A stretch of DNA of 36,952 nt, from contig WALU01000004.1 of assembly GCA_015522685.1 (NCBI GenBank), positions 1-36,952 of the forward strand, read 5' to 3'. The translations under genes were made by a program, and so were the position numbers. Positions within the stretch are counted from its first letter, which is position 1, and every line of letters starts with the position of its first letter. The DNA is from Thermoproteota archaeon. Its GTDB lineage: Archaea; Korarchaeota; Korarchaeia; Korarchaeales; Korarchaeaceae. A model generated the notes under the pieces. It was not told the origin of the DNA and searched no databases. It saw only the letters and a program-made list of their open reading frames with translations. Positions 7,912-16,355 of this stretch are shown here, one piece after another.

Positions 7912-8196
7912 ATGTTCTATATAAAAAGGACACTAGATCCAATAAAAATGAGTAATATAACCAACTTGATAGCCGATAGCTTATTCTATCATGGACTTCT
8001 CATGGTTCTTCCAAAGCAGAATGACCTTATGAGGATAGCTTCGCTCATAGTTGGTGCTGAAGAAGAGCCAAATGAAGATAATAAAGATTTATTCCATGAG
8101 ATCCTAAATATCATTAAAGAAGTAGCGAATGAGTTCATAATTAATATTGAAAAAATTAAAGTTGGTGAGAGCAAGGCTTGTGATAAGAGCTTATAG
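7912..8196 (+). CDS. Small hypothetical protein
   Basis: 94 residues, rich in Ile, Asn, Lys and Glu, with two predicted amphipathic helices (NLIADSLFYHGLLMVL; DLFHEILNIIKEVANEFI) around an acidic loop (GAEEEPNEDNKD). No family is recognised. The second helix faintly resembles the helix of CheC/CheX phosphatases, but the match is too weak to use. It may be a genuine small gene or the remains of a longer one, since the DNA upstream is decayed. No clear promoter or ribosome binding site precedes it. Confidence 0.4.
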   Translation: MFYIKRTLDPIKMSNITNLIADSLFYHGLLMVLPKQNDLMRIASLIVGAEEEPNEDNKDLFHEILNIIKEVANEFIINIEKIKVGESKACDKSL

Positions 8197-8267
8197 ATCC
8201 TGATGAAAGGTACCATAAAAATAGTGAAAACTCAATAGTTATCTCACTTTAGCTTCTTGATATTGTG

Positions 8268-8957
8268 ATGCTAGATAGGTTCTTCATAGTGGCCCATAGA
8301 GGAGCTAGCGCTTATGAGCCAGAGAACACTCTAAGGTCCATTCATCGAGCGATAGAAATGAGTGCCGATGCTGTAGAGGTGGATGTAAGGCTTACATCTG
8401 ATGGAGTTCCTGTGATAATGCACGATCCAACAGTAGATAGGACTACTAAAGGAAAGGGATATGTAAATCGCATGCCCTTGAAGGAGATAGAATCTCTAGA
8501 TGCAGGCTTCGGAGAGAAGGTACCTAGGCTCGATGAAGTGCTCGATGAAGTACGAGGGAAGGCTGTTCTGATAATCGAGCTGAAGGTTGATGAGGCAGCC
8601 TTGCCTGCTCTCAGGCTCGTTAGCGGCCTGGACATGATGAACGATGCCCTATTCATCTCATTTTCAGAAAAAGCTCTAAGATCCGTCCTTAAGTCCCAAC
8701 CTGAAGCTCATACAGGCTTGATATACTACAGGCCGGGAGGTTGGATATCCGATGCCAAGAGAATTGGTTGTGAGCTCGTACTACCCAGATATCCTTTAGC
8801 TATTGCTAAAATGATAGAACTAGCACATAAACTCCATCTGAGGATAATACCTTGGATTATAGACGATCTAGAGTTAGCTAAGGAGATGAAGGAGAGGAGA
8901 GCTGATGGAATAGCTACTAACAGGCCAGATATTATGATACCCCTGAGAGATAGCTAG
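8268..8957 (+). CDS. Glycerophosphodiester phosphodiesterase (GDPD/UgpQ family)
   Basis: About 229 residues, typical of single-domain GDPD enzymes. The catalytic signature is complete: AHRGASAYEPENT with the HRG histidine and PEN glutamate near the N-terminus, VEVDV (metal-binding E and D), MHDPTVDRTT (second histidine), then IELK in the barrel centre and the closing GIATNRPD. It hydrolyses glycerophosphodiesters to glycerol phosphate and an alcohol. There is no signal peptide, so it should be cytoplasmic. ATG at 8268 follows GTG at 8265; ATG is preferred. The gene is not in an operon. Confidence 0.9.
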   Translation: MLDRFFIVAHRGASAYEPENTLRSIHRAIEMSADAVEVDVRLTSDGVPVIMHDPTVDRTTKGKGYVNRMPLKEIESLDAGFGEKVPRLDEVLDEVRGKAVLIIELKVDEAALPALRLVSGLDMMNDALFISFSEKALRSVLKSQPEAHTGLIYYRPGGWISDAKRIGCELVLPRYPLAIAKMIELAHKLHLRIIPWIIDDLELAKEMKERRADGIATNRPDIMIPLRDS

Positions 8958-9042
8958 CAGATGCCTGTCTGTTTATTTAACCTAACAGCATTCACACCAC
9001 TGCGAGCTCACGCGAAGCTAAGCAATGGTAAATAGCAGATAT

Positions 9043-9050
9043 CGTTAAAT
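9043..9050 (+). promoter_or_regulatory. Candidate TATA box of the AbiE-type operon
   Basis: GTTAAATG lies about 30-37 nt before the ATG at 9080. Transcription would then start within or just after the palindrome at 9053-9072. Confidence 0.4.
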
Positions 9051-9052
9051 GT

Positions 9053-9072
9053 AGGTAACAGATCTGTTACCT
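9053..9072. promoter_or_regulatory. Perfect 20-bp palindrome, likely autoregulatory operator
   Basis: AGGTAACAGATCTGTTACCT is its own reverse complement over all 20 bases. It lies between the candidate TATA box and the ATG at 9080, so a bound protein would block the promoter. AbiEi antitoxins are known to bind inverted repeats in their own promoters and repress them, so the downstream gene product is the likely ligand (inference). Confidence 0.75.
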
Positions 9073-9079
9073 CGGTTGA

Positions 9080-9676
9080 ATGATGAACTTATACGAGATA
9101 AGAGAGAAGCTCCTCTCATCTGGGAGAGCAGTCTTCGACCTGAGTCAGCTATCCAATTTGCTCGGGATACCTCGCACCCATGCCAAGGTCTATGCGAGCA
9201 GGCTGATCGAAAGGGGGTGGGCTTGGAGGCCCATGAGAGGGATCATCGCTCTCACTAGCGACGAGTTCGTTATCGCTAGCCAGTTGATCGAGCCATCTTA
9301 TATCTCAATGCATGCTGCCCTCTACTTACTTGAGCTGGTAGACCAGATCCCATCCCAAATTGAGTGCGTTACTACCAAGTATAGCACTGTAGTCTCTGGC
9401 ATAAGATATAGGAAGGCGAGGTCGAGTCTATTCTTTGGGTATAAGAGGATGGAGAAAGCAGGAAGCTACGTTTTCACAGCTCTACCAGAGAAGGCTCTTC
9501 TAGACATGGTGTACTTCGACTATACTCCTCCTAAGTGGATCTTTTCCAAAATTAATCCCTCAGTATTGGAGGATATGTCTAGGGAATACTCTAGGCTGAG
9601 GAACTACAGGGCTAGGAGGGTCGTTAAGTGGGTGAAAGAAATTGCTAAACAGAGAGGAAATCTTGAGGTTAGCTAA
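9080..9676 (+). CDS. AbiEi-like antitoxin with winged-helix domain
   Basis: 198 residues. Residues ~1-65 are a winged helix of the type that opens AbiEi/COG5340 proteins (LSQLSNLLGIPRTHAKVYASRLIERGW followed by the wing RGIIAL). Residues ~70-190 form the C-terminal antitoxin region (EPSYISMHAALYL, YRKARSSLFFGYKRM, TALPEKALLDMVYF). The downstream toxin-type gene starts within its last codons, so the two are co-translated. It probably represses its own operon through the palindrome at 9053-9072 and neutralises the partner. Two ATGs are adjacent (9080, 9083). Confidence 0.75.
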   Translation: MMNLYEIREKLLSSGRAVFDLSQLSNLLGIPRTHAKVYASRLIERGWAWRPMRGIIALTSDEFVIASQLIEPSYISMHAALYLLELVDQIPSQIECVTTKYSTVVSGIRYRKARSSLFFGYKRMEKAGSYVFTALPEKALLDMVYFDYTPPKWIFSKINPSVLEDMSREYSRLRNYRARRVVKWVKEIAKQRGNLEVS

Positions 9677-10382
9677 GGCTAGGAGATTGAAGCCTTGGCA
9701 AGAGGAAAAGAGGTACGTACAAGCGCTAGTGCTCTATGCCATGAGTGACTGGCCCATCGTTCTGAAGGGAGGTACCTATCTCTGGTTCTTTCACGGATTG
9801 AACAGATTCTCAGATGATCTTGACTTCTCCCAGGTGGGGGATCTTAAGGAGGATCCTCGAGATGTGAGCTTCTCTCTTGAACTTTTTGGGTTGAGAAATC
9901 ATGTCAAGATATTGAAGGATGATAAGTACACCCTCACCTTCAGATTGGATGCTTGGGGACCCCTTTCTACCTCTGAGAAGGACCTTTGCCGGGTTCGCGT
10001 CGATATAAGTAGGAGAGAAGATGTTCTCCTGAAACCCGTGCCAGTGAAACTCGACGAGCTGCACTATGGGATTCCCATTGTTTTCCTCAGGGGGACTAAT
10101 CTTAAAGAAGTTCTAGCTGAGAAGATAAGGGCGGCCGCTGTGAGAGGTGCCGCAAGAGATCTTTATGATTCATGGTTCCTTCTTAGAAAGGGAATCAACT
10201 TGAACCAGAGCTTACTGGCAAGAAAACTTGAGTTTTACAGGGTAAGGAATCTATCAGAATTATGCGCAAGGTTACGAGCGATCGAGCCCTCTTGGAAATC
10301 GGAACTTGAACCCATAATCTTCGGTCATCTCCCTAAATTCTCAGAGGCTTATAAGGAGCTAGCATCGGCGCTTAACTGTTGA
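9642..10382 (+). CDS. AbiEii-like nucleotidyltransferase toxin
   Basis: 246 residues of the DUF1814/AbiEii family. Key motifs: LKGGTYL (residues 41-47), the catalytic RFSDDLDF (55-62) with metal-binding aspartates 59 and 61, a third acidic strand around VRVDIS, and the lysine/arginine motif AEKIRAAAVRGAARDLYD. The start appears to be TTG at 9642, inside the antitoxin gene (35-nt overlap, different frame). AbiEii proteins transfer nucleotides to RNA targets and stop growth or block phage when released from the antitoxin. The target is unknown here. Confidence 0.8.
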   Translation: MLNREEILRLAKARRLKPWQEEKRYVQALVLYAMSDWPIVLKGGTYLWFFHGLNRFSDDLDFSQVGDLKEDPRDVSFSLELFGLRNHVKILKDDKYTLTFRLDAWGPLSTSEKDLCRVRVDISRREDVLLKPVPVKLDELHYGIPIVFLRGTNLKEVLAEKIRAAAVRGAARDLYDSWFLLRKGINLNQSLLARKLEFYRVRNLSELCARLRAIEPSWKSELEPIIFGHLPKFSEAYKELASALNC

Positions 10383-10600
10383 GATCTGTTGGAGATTTGA
10401 AAGAAGGAAACAACAGCAGAGGACACCATGAGGGCAGCTAGAGGTTTCTATTTCAGTTCCTAACAGTATATAGAGCGTAGATAGACGCTGTCGCTCGAGC
10501 TTCCAGCTACTCAGCGTTCAGTTTACTATATAAGAAAGCTAATGATGTAGAAAATGTCTTTTACCTCGAAGTTGGACGAGGAGATAGCTATTTTTACCCC

Positions 10601-11347
10601 TTAGATGGTAAGGCAGCTTTAGTTGCTGGAACTTCTTCGGGTATTGGACGAGCGGCCACTATAAAGCGCTCTAGAGCAGGAACAAAGGTTGCCCTCTTCG
10701 ATATAGAGGTTGAGGATGAGTTGAAGGGTCAAGATGAGATAGATGATAGAGCCAAGTTTTACAGGCGCAACATGTTTTTTGAGGAGGATGTCAGAAAAAC
10801 CTTAGAAGTTATTCATAGGAACTTTAGTAGTTAGGATAGATATTATCGTCAATGCTGTAGGCATCATGATTAGGAAAGATGCCGGTAGAAAACGAGCGAG
10901 GAAGGGTGGGATGGGATCATAAGCATGAGTTTTAAAGGATCCCTTCTAGTTTCGAAGCACGCCATATCTTACATGAGAAAAAGTGGTGGTGGAAGCATAG
11001 TGAATATATTGGGATGGAGATTGAAGGGAGGACCTAAGGCGGTAGCCTACCACATCTTAGGGAGAGGGCTAGTTAACATGGCTAGGACGATGGTAGTAGA
11101 TTATGGAAGGAAGGGTATCAGAGTTAACTGTGTAGTTTCTAAGGATGTGGATATCCTAATGCTCAGAGAGGAGGCGAGGCAGCTCGGGATTAGTTTCCAA
11201 GAATTCTTGAAGAAGACTGCAGATAGACAGATAGGGAGAAAGGGGGGACCAGAAGATGTAGCTAATGTTATTCTTTTTCTAGCCAATGAGCTTTCCAGCT
11301 GGATAGCTGGCTTTGTTATTGCAGTCGATAGGGGAGGTTTGGCTTAA
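10601..11347 (+). pseudogene. Broken short-chain dehydrogenase/reductase (SDR)
   Basis: The N-terminal part reads LDGKAALVAGTSSGIGRA (NAD-binding TGxxxGIG-type motif) from 10601, then meets TAG near 10831. Coding resumes in another frame (DIIVNAVGIMIRK) and shifts again to EEGWDGIISMSFKGS, which continues to 11347 with the C-terminal ending FVIAVDRGG. At least two frameshifts are present. The catalytic YxxxK is YHILG, and the catalytic serine strand reads VNILGW, so serine and lysine are gone too. It ends 11 nt before gcvPA and may once have been part of that operon. The ~218 bp before it (10383-10600) show nothing recognisable. Confidence 0.8.
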
Positions 11348-11354
11348 GGTGGTG
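11348..11354 (+). promoter_or_regulatory. Ribosome binding site of the gcvPA-like gene
   Basis: GGTGGTG stands 4 nt before the ATG at 11359 and supports that start. It immediately follows the SDR pseudogene stop. Confidence 0.6.
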
Positions 11355-11358
11355 TAAT

Positions 11359-12747
11359 ATGATGGCTTCCTATTCTCATCCTTACATCCCCAACTCCCTA
11401 GATAGGGTAAGGAGGGAGATGTTGAGGTACATAGGAGTTGAGAGTATAGATGAGCTGTACGCCAGCATACCTGAGGATTTGAGGTTCAAGGGAAGGATGA
11501 ATCTTCCAAAGCCTTTTCCCTCAGAGTATGAACTTGTGAGACATGTAAGGGGGATACTCTCCAAGAATAAGAGCTGTGAGGATTACCTCTGTTTCATGGG
11601 AGGAGGTACATGGCCCCATTATATCCCTGTGGTATGCGATGATATAGCTAGGAGATCAGAGTTTCTCACTGCCTACGCTGGCGATCCCTGTGAGGATCAT
11701 GGTAGGTGGCAAGCTCTCTTCGAGTTCCAAAGCTTGATGGCTGAGCTCGTCGATATGGATGTCGTTACAGTCCCGATATATAGTTGGGGACACGCCGCAG
11801 GAACTTCTATGAGAATGGCTTACAGAATAAATGGCCGTCGGAAGATTCTGATACCTTCGACAATTTCCCCTGAGCGGTACCTCGTTGTTAGCAATTACGT
11901 TGACCCAGCCCTAACGCTGGAGAAAGTTGGATATGATGAAGAGACAGGAATGATGGACCTTGATGATCTGGAGGAGAAGATCTCAGACGATGTTGCAGCA
12001 GTCTATTATGAGAATCCATCCTACCTGGGCTTCATAGAAACTAGAGGTAAGAAAATATGCGATATGGCTCATGATGGAGGGGCCTTATGCCTTGTAGGAG
12101 TAGATCCAAGTTCTCTTGGTGCTTTAGAGCCTCCAAGCCATTATGGTGCTGATATAGTTGTTGGAGATCTTCAGCCATTAGGAAATCACATGAATTTTGG
12201 AGGAGGATTGGCTGGTTTCCTAGCAACTAAGGATGAAGTAGAATTCGTTAGGGAGATACCTTACAGGATCTTTGGCCTGACTAAAACTTCTCAAAGGGGA
12301 GAATATGGGTTTGGAGACGTCCTGTTCGAGAGGACATCCTTCGAAAGGAGAGAGAAGGCTAAGGAGTTCGTCGGGACGGCAACAGCCCTTTACGGCATAG
12401 TTGCTGCTGTTTATCTATCTCTAATGGGACCTAGGGGGATTTATGAGCTTGGGAAAACTATACTCCAGAGATCCAAGTATGCTATCCAAGTTTTATCTGA
12501 GATAGAAGGAATTACTGCACCTAGATTCAAGGCTCCTCATTTCAAAGAATTCGTGGTGAGCTTCAATGGTAAGAGCGTTGCTGAGATAAACAGGGAGCTC
12601 CTTAAAGATGGAATTTTTGGCGGCATAGATCTTAGGGATAGCTTCCCAGAGCTCGGCAATTCCTCTCTTTACTGTGTAACTGAGATCCATACGAAGGAGG
12701 ACATAGACAGGCTTGCAAGCTCCCTTGAGAGGATACTAGTGAGGTGA
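11359..12747 (+). CDS. Glycine dehydrogenase (decarboxylating) subunit 1-like protein, divergent
   Basis: 462 residues, the normal length for the alpha subunit of split P-proteins (GcvPA). The family frame is clear: MLRYIGVESIDELYASIPEDLR at the N-terminus, SEYELVRH, then a glycine loop CFMGGGTWPHYIP (78-90) and RRSEFLTAY. The region usually reading PYQPEISQG.LQA instead reads GDPCEDHGRWQAL (108-120), and the NASMYDG.TA loop reads VPIYSWGHAAG (138-148). In GcvP these loops lie at the PLP/glycine site. It is probably the partner of the next gene. The substrate may be glycine or something else. Confidence 0.75.
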   Translation: MMASYSHPYIPNSLDRVRREMLRYIGVESIDELYASIPEDLRFKGRMNLPKPFPSEYELVRHVRGILSKNKSCEDYLCFMGGGTWPHYIPVVCDDIARRSEFLTAYAGDPCEDHGRWQALFEFQSLMAELVDMDVVTVPIYSWGHAAGTSMRMAYRINGRRKILIPSTISPERYLVVSNYVDPALTLEKVGYDEETGMMDLDDLEEKISDDVAAVYYENPSYLGFIETRGKKICDMAHDGGALCLVGVDPSSLGALEPPSHYGADIVVGDLQPLGNHMNFGGGLAGFLATKDEVEFVREIPYRIFGLTKTSQRGEYGFGDVLFERTSFERREKAKEFVGTATALYGIVAAVYLSLMGPRGIYELGKTILQRSKYAIQVLSEIEGITAPRFKAPHFKEFVVSFNGKSVAEINRELLKDGIFGGIDLRDSFPELGNSSLYCVTEIHTKEDIDRLASSLERILVR

Positions 12748-12751
12748 TTCA

Positions 12752-14323
12752 ATGGGATTGGCGAAGCTCAGAAGAGATTTTCATGAGGCTAGATGGGAGG
12801 AGCCGATAATATTCGAGCTGAGTAATGAAGGAGAAAGAGGAATAATAACTCCTAAAGATGAGAAGATCGAGAGGATAGTAGGAGATGGCATATCTGAGCT
12901 GCCTAGCAGCATAGTCAGGAAGAAGCTTCCCAATCTCCCGGAGCTATCTCAGAAGAGAGTTCTGATGCATTACCTCAGGCTCTCTCAAGAAATCCTAGGA
13001 GCTGATGTAAACATAGATATAGGGCAGGGAACATGCACTATGAAGTATAGCCCCAAGGTCAACGAGTTACTCGTTCAGTCCCCAAAAGTAAGTGAGATTC
13101 ACCCTTATCAGAGTGAGGAAACAGTGCAGGGAGCTCTGGAAATCATGTATAAACTAGATCTATTCCTAAGGGAGATATCTGGCCTAGATAGATTCGTTTT
13201 CCAGCCTGGAGGAGGATCTCAGGCAATTTTTGCCATAGCATCCATAATCAGGGCCTACTATAAGAGCAGGGGGGAGGAGAGAGATGAGATAATAACGACG
13301 ATCTTCTCACATCCATCAGATGCTGCTGCCCCTGCAGTAAAGGGCTTCAAGGTAATCACAGTATATCCAGATTCTGAAACTGGAATCCCTGATGCCGAAG
13401 CCCTAAGGGGGGCTATTTCCAGCAGAACAGCTGGATTCATAGTAACTAATCCAAAGGATACCGGGATATTCAATCCTAGGATAAAGGAGTTCACCAATAT
13501 AGTCCACAAAGCCGGAGGACTCTGCGCCTACGACCAGGCTAACGCAAATGGAATACTTGGTATAGTTAGAGCCAAGGAATGCGGCTTTGATATAGGATTC
13601 TTTAATCTCCACAAGACTTTTTCATCTCCTCATGGAAGTGGGGGCCCTGCCGTAGGAGCTTTGGGTGTTAAAAAGGAGCTTGAAAACTTCCTCCCAGTCC
13701 CCATAGTTGACTATGATGAATCGAGGGAGATGAGGAGATATTACCTAAATTATAATCTCCCGAGCACCATAGGAAAGGTTAGGGAGTTCTATGGAGTATT
13801 TCCTGTAGTATTGAGAGCATATGCATGGATAATGTCCCTCGGAGAGGGAGGAATTAAGGAAGTAGCAAAGATAGCAGTCTTGAACAATAACTACGTGATG
13901 TATAAGATACTAAGGGAGGTAAGGGATGCTGATATATCATATCCAGCCAATAGGCACAGAATAGAGCAGGTCAGGTATACATGGAAGAATCTCAGAGAGA
14001 AAACTGGAGTGACGACAGAGGATGTCATAAACAGGATGTATGACTTTGGATTTCACCTTCGGACAAGCCACCATCCATGGATAATACCTGAACCATTTAC
14101 AATAGAGCCGACGGAATCCTATTCTAAAGAAGAGCTGGATGAATATATAGAAGGACTGAAGGAAGTGGTTAGAGAGGCTTATGAAGAACCCGAAATGGTC
14201 AAACGTTCTCCTCACAGGAGCTCGATCCACAGAGTTGATACAAGTTGGCTTAATGATCCATCCAAGTGGGCAGTAACATGGAGGCTCTACCTGAGGAAGC
14301 ATAGAAATGGTGATTCTAATTGA
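12752..14323 (+). CDS. Glycine dehydrogenase (decarboxylating) subunit 2-like protein, PLP-dependent, divergent
   Basis: 523 residues, the PLP-binding subunit of a split P-protein (GcvPB-type). Visible: TCTMKYSPKVNE (94-105), EETVQGALE, and FFNLHKTFSSPHG with the PLP lysine at 288. The C-terminus has the FHLRTSHHPWIIPEPFTIEPTE segment. The substrate/phosphate loops differ from canonical GcvPB: QPGGGSQ replaces QPAAGAHGE, and SHPSDAAAPA (186-195) replaces the SAHGTNPASA motif. It starts 4 nt after the previous gene and overlaps the next, so the three form one operon. No gcvT or gcvH is in the window. Confidence 0.75.
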   Translation: MGLAKLRRDFHEARWEEPIIFELSNEGERGIITPKDEKIERIVGDGISELPSSIVRKKLPNLPELSQKRVLMHYLRLSQEILGADVNIDIGQGTCTMKYSPKVNELLVQSPKVSEIHPYQSEETVQGALEIMYKLDLFLREISGLDRFVFQPGGGSQAIFAIASIIRAYYKSRGEERDEIITTIFSHPSDAAAPAVKGFKVITVYPDSETGIPDAEALRGAISSRTAGFIVTNPKDTGIFNPRIKEFTNIVHKAGGLCAYDQANANGILGIVRAKECGFDIGFFNLHKTFSSPHGSGGPAVGALGVKKELENFLPVPIVDYDESREMRRYYLNYNLPSTIGKVREFYGVFPVVLRAYAWIMSLGEGGIKEVAKIAVLNNNYVMYKILREVRDADISYPANRHRIEQVRYTWKNLREKTGVTTEDVINRMYDFGFHLRTSHHPWIIPEPFTIEPTESYSKEELDEYIEGLKEVVREAYEEPEMVKRSPHRSSIHRVDTSWLNDPSKWAVTWRLYLRKHRNGDSN

Positions 14324-15462
14324 AGATGAAGGTAGGCCTTATCGTAAATCCAATAGCTGGGATGGGAGGAAGGGTCGGTTTAAAGGGAACAGATGGTCCT
14401 GAAATTTTGAAGCGAGCCATAGAGCTTGGTGCAAAGCCGTGGGCAGAGGATAGAGCTTATGAGGCAATGAAGATTCTAAGGAATCTCTTGAACGATTCGA
14501 TCGAGATCTACACCTATCCTAGTAGAATGGGGGAAAACTCCGCTAGGAGAGCTGGTTTCTTCCCCAAGATCGTGAGAGATCTAGGGGGAAGGGAAGGAAC
14601 CACAGCAAAGGATACTGTGAGGGCAGCGAGGGACATTAGAGAGTTGGGAGTAGATCTTCTCCTATTTACGGGAGGGGACGGAACTGCAAGAGACGTCTAC
14701 AGAGCCATAGCTGAGAAGCAGGTCGTCTTAGGAATACCTACAGGGGTTAAGGTTTACTCCTCGGTTTTCGCCGCCAGCCCTAGAGCGGCAGGGGAGCTTG
14801 CAGCTAGGTTTCTCAAGAGGCAAGTGACAGAGGTAGTAGAAGCAGAAGTTCTAGACATAAATGAGGAGGCATTCAGGGAGGGAATCCTATCCGTTAGGCT
14901 CTACGGCTACTTGAAGATTCCATATGATTCTCTCTGCATACCTGGAGGGAAAATCCCCTCAGGCCATTCTGAGAAGTATACTAAGGAAGCAGCAGCTGCT
15001 GAATTCATAGACAACATGGAGGAGGATTGTATCTACATAATAGGCCCAGGAACCACTACAAAGGAAATAATGAAGAAGTTAGAGCTTAATTACACATTGC
15101 TCGGGGTTGATGCAATTCAAGGAGGGAAGCTCGTTGGGAAGGACTTGAATGAAAGGCAGATAATCAATCTGATATCCAGCAGAAAAGCGAAGGTTATAGT
15201 ATCTCCAATAGGAGGACAGGGATACATATTCGGTAGAGGAAATCAGCAGATAAGCCCCAGGGTGCTCAGGATGATCGGCAAGGAGAACATAATTATTATA
15301 GCGACTCCAGGAAAGATAGAATCTCTGAGGGGAAAGCCCATGCTCATCGATACTGGGGATGAGGAGTTGGATAAGGAGCTTAGTAGCTATTATAAGGCGA
15401 TCCTCGGCTACAGAGAGTATATAATGTACAAGGTAATCCCTGGGTATAGAGAACAATATTAG
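14320..15462 (+). CDS. ATP-NAD/AcoX-type kinase (COG3199)
   Basis: 380 residues. The start KVGLIVNPIAGMGGRVGLKGTDG is the COG3199 hallmark. LLLFTGGDGTARDV carries the GGDG motif (118-121) of the NAD kinase/diacylglycerol kinase superfamily, followed by the family segment LGIPTGVKVYSSVFAASP. Function in the family is poorly defined (ATP-dependent phosphorylation of NAD or another small molecule). GGTGAT ends 5 nt before the TTG at 14320, supporting that start, which overlaps the previous stop. Co-operonic placement with the P-protein-like pair suggests a shared pathway. Confidence 0.8.
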   Translation: MKMKVGLIVNPIAGMGGRVGLKGTDGPEILKRAIELGAKPWAEDRAYEAMKILRNLLNDSIEIYTYPSRMGENSARRAGFFPKIVRDLGGREGTTAKDTVRAARDIRELGVDLLLFTGGDGTARDVYRAIAEKQVVLGIPTGVKVYSSVFAASPRAAGELAARFLKRQVTEVVEAEVLDINEEAFREGILSVRLYGYLKIPYDSLCIPGGKIPSGHSEKYTKEAAAAEFIDNMEEDCIYIIGPGTTTKEIMKKLELNYTLLGVDAIQGGKLVGKDLNERQIINLISSRKAKVIVSPIGGQGYIFGRGNQQISPRVLRMIGKENIIIIATPGKIESLRGKPMLIDTGDEELDKELSSYYKAILGYREYIMYKVIPGYREQY

Positions 15463-15479
15463 TTGCTTAGTTAGCTAGC

Positions 15480-15504
15480 CTATCTATCTACCTACCTATC
15501 TATC
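15480..15504. repeat. CTAT/CTAC tetranucleotide repeat between convergent genes
   Basis: About six imperfect tetranucleotide units (CTAT, CTAC) lie between the COG3199 gene stop and the EamA stop at 15500-15502, slightly overlapping the latter. A related (TCTA)n stretch occurs at about 16405-16425. The + strand pyrimidine run could serve as a terminator. Confidence 0.5.
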
Positions 15505-16330
15505 CGATAGCAGATAGTATCAGGCCTATTGTAATTAAGATTGAACCAGCTACATCCCTAATCGTCACCTTATTACCAGATAGATGAGAGGATAACTGGG
15601 ATGCTGGTGGGCCTATTGCAGTTGCCAAGGCCGTTATCGTTACGCCCTTAACGCTCAGCGCATAGAAGTAGAGAGGCATAGCGACCCCTGTGCCAAGTAA
15701 TCCTCCAAGGAAGGCCTTATTCATCCCTCTTACTCTGTACTTGGGATAGCTCAAGGCCCCGTAAGCCAGCGTGGTTATGAGAGCATTCCATAGTGTCATA
15801 CCAATGGGGGATACATATTCCAAGGCAAATTTAGCTACTATAGGAGCTATAGTGTAGCAAAGAGAGGCAAAGAGACTTAATGAAATACCAGTCAGCTCCC
15901 ATTTACCGCTACCGTAGGAGATTACCCATATGCCAGCTAATGCTAGGATTATCCCCATCGCAATGGGAAGATTAAGTACCTCCCCTAAGACCAGGTTCGA
16001 AAGTATAGCAGTCCAGATTAGATAGGTGAACACGATCGATGTTGCCTTACCTGGACCGATCATCCCTATGGATCTGAGAAAAGAATAATCTCCTAATCCT
16101 GTTCCAAGAGCTGCATTGACTATTATCAGAGCCAGACCTATGAGAGGAAGAAGAGAAATTTCGGTTATATAACTGAGAGGCAAGAGGAAGAGAAGGGCCC
16201 CCAATGACTTCCAGAAGTTGGCTCTTACGGATCCTCCATGTTTGCTCGCCTCCGCATAGAGAGATGGCACGACCCCCCACATAGTGCCGGACGTTATAGC
16301 CGCCAGGAATGCCAGATCCAAAGGAAGCAC
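15500..16330 (-). CDS. EamA/DMT-family permease
   Basis: About 276-285 residues with ten predicted membrane helices in two five-helix repeats. Each repeat begins with a short GT/SG-rich helix (LAFLAAITSGTMWGVVPSLY; ISLSLFASLCYTIAPIVAKF) and ends with GIILALAGIWVISYG or SILITIGLILSAIG, typical of EamA domains. It exports or exchanges a small metabolite that cannot be predicted. The open frame extends to a TTG at 16357, but that lies in an AT-rich repeat that looks like the promoter. The GTG at 16330 is therefore preferred (16357 remains possible). Confidence 0.75.
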   Translation of the reverse strand: MLPLDLAFLAAITSGTMWGVVPSLYAEASKHGGSVRANFWKSLGALLFLLPLSYITEISLLPLIGLALIIVNAALGTGLGDYSFLRSIGMIGPGKATSIVFTYLIWTAILSNLVLGEVLNLPIAMGIILALAGIWVISYGSGKWELTGISLSLFASLCYTIAPIVAKFALEYVSPIGMTLWNALITTLAYGALSYPKYRVRGMNKAFLGGLLGTGVAMPLYFYALSVKGVTITALATAIGPPASQLSSHLSGNKVTIRDVAGSILITIGLILSAIG

Positions 16331-16355
16331 CTTTTTAGCTTGAGTTAACTTAAAC

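Noticed and set aside
7912-8196. CheX/CheC-like phosphatase for the 94-residue protein
   Set aside because: Only one helix is vaguely similar, with the catalytic E-x-x-N spacing not convincingly kept and no chemotaxis genes near.
9001-9079. Palindrome at 9053-9072 as a transposon end or integration site
   Set aside because: No second copy, no flanking duplication and no integrase seen; its position in the promoter fits an operator better.
13937-14302. 121-codon minus-strand frame inside the gcvPB-like gene
   Set aside because: Antisense of a well-supported coding region with family motifs on the other strand.
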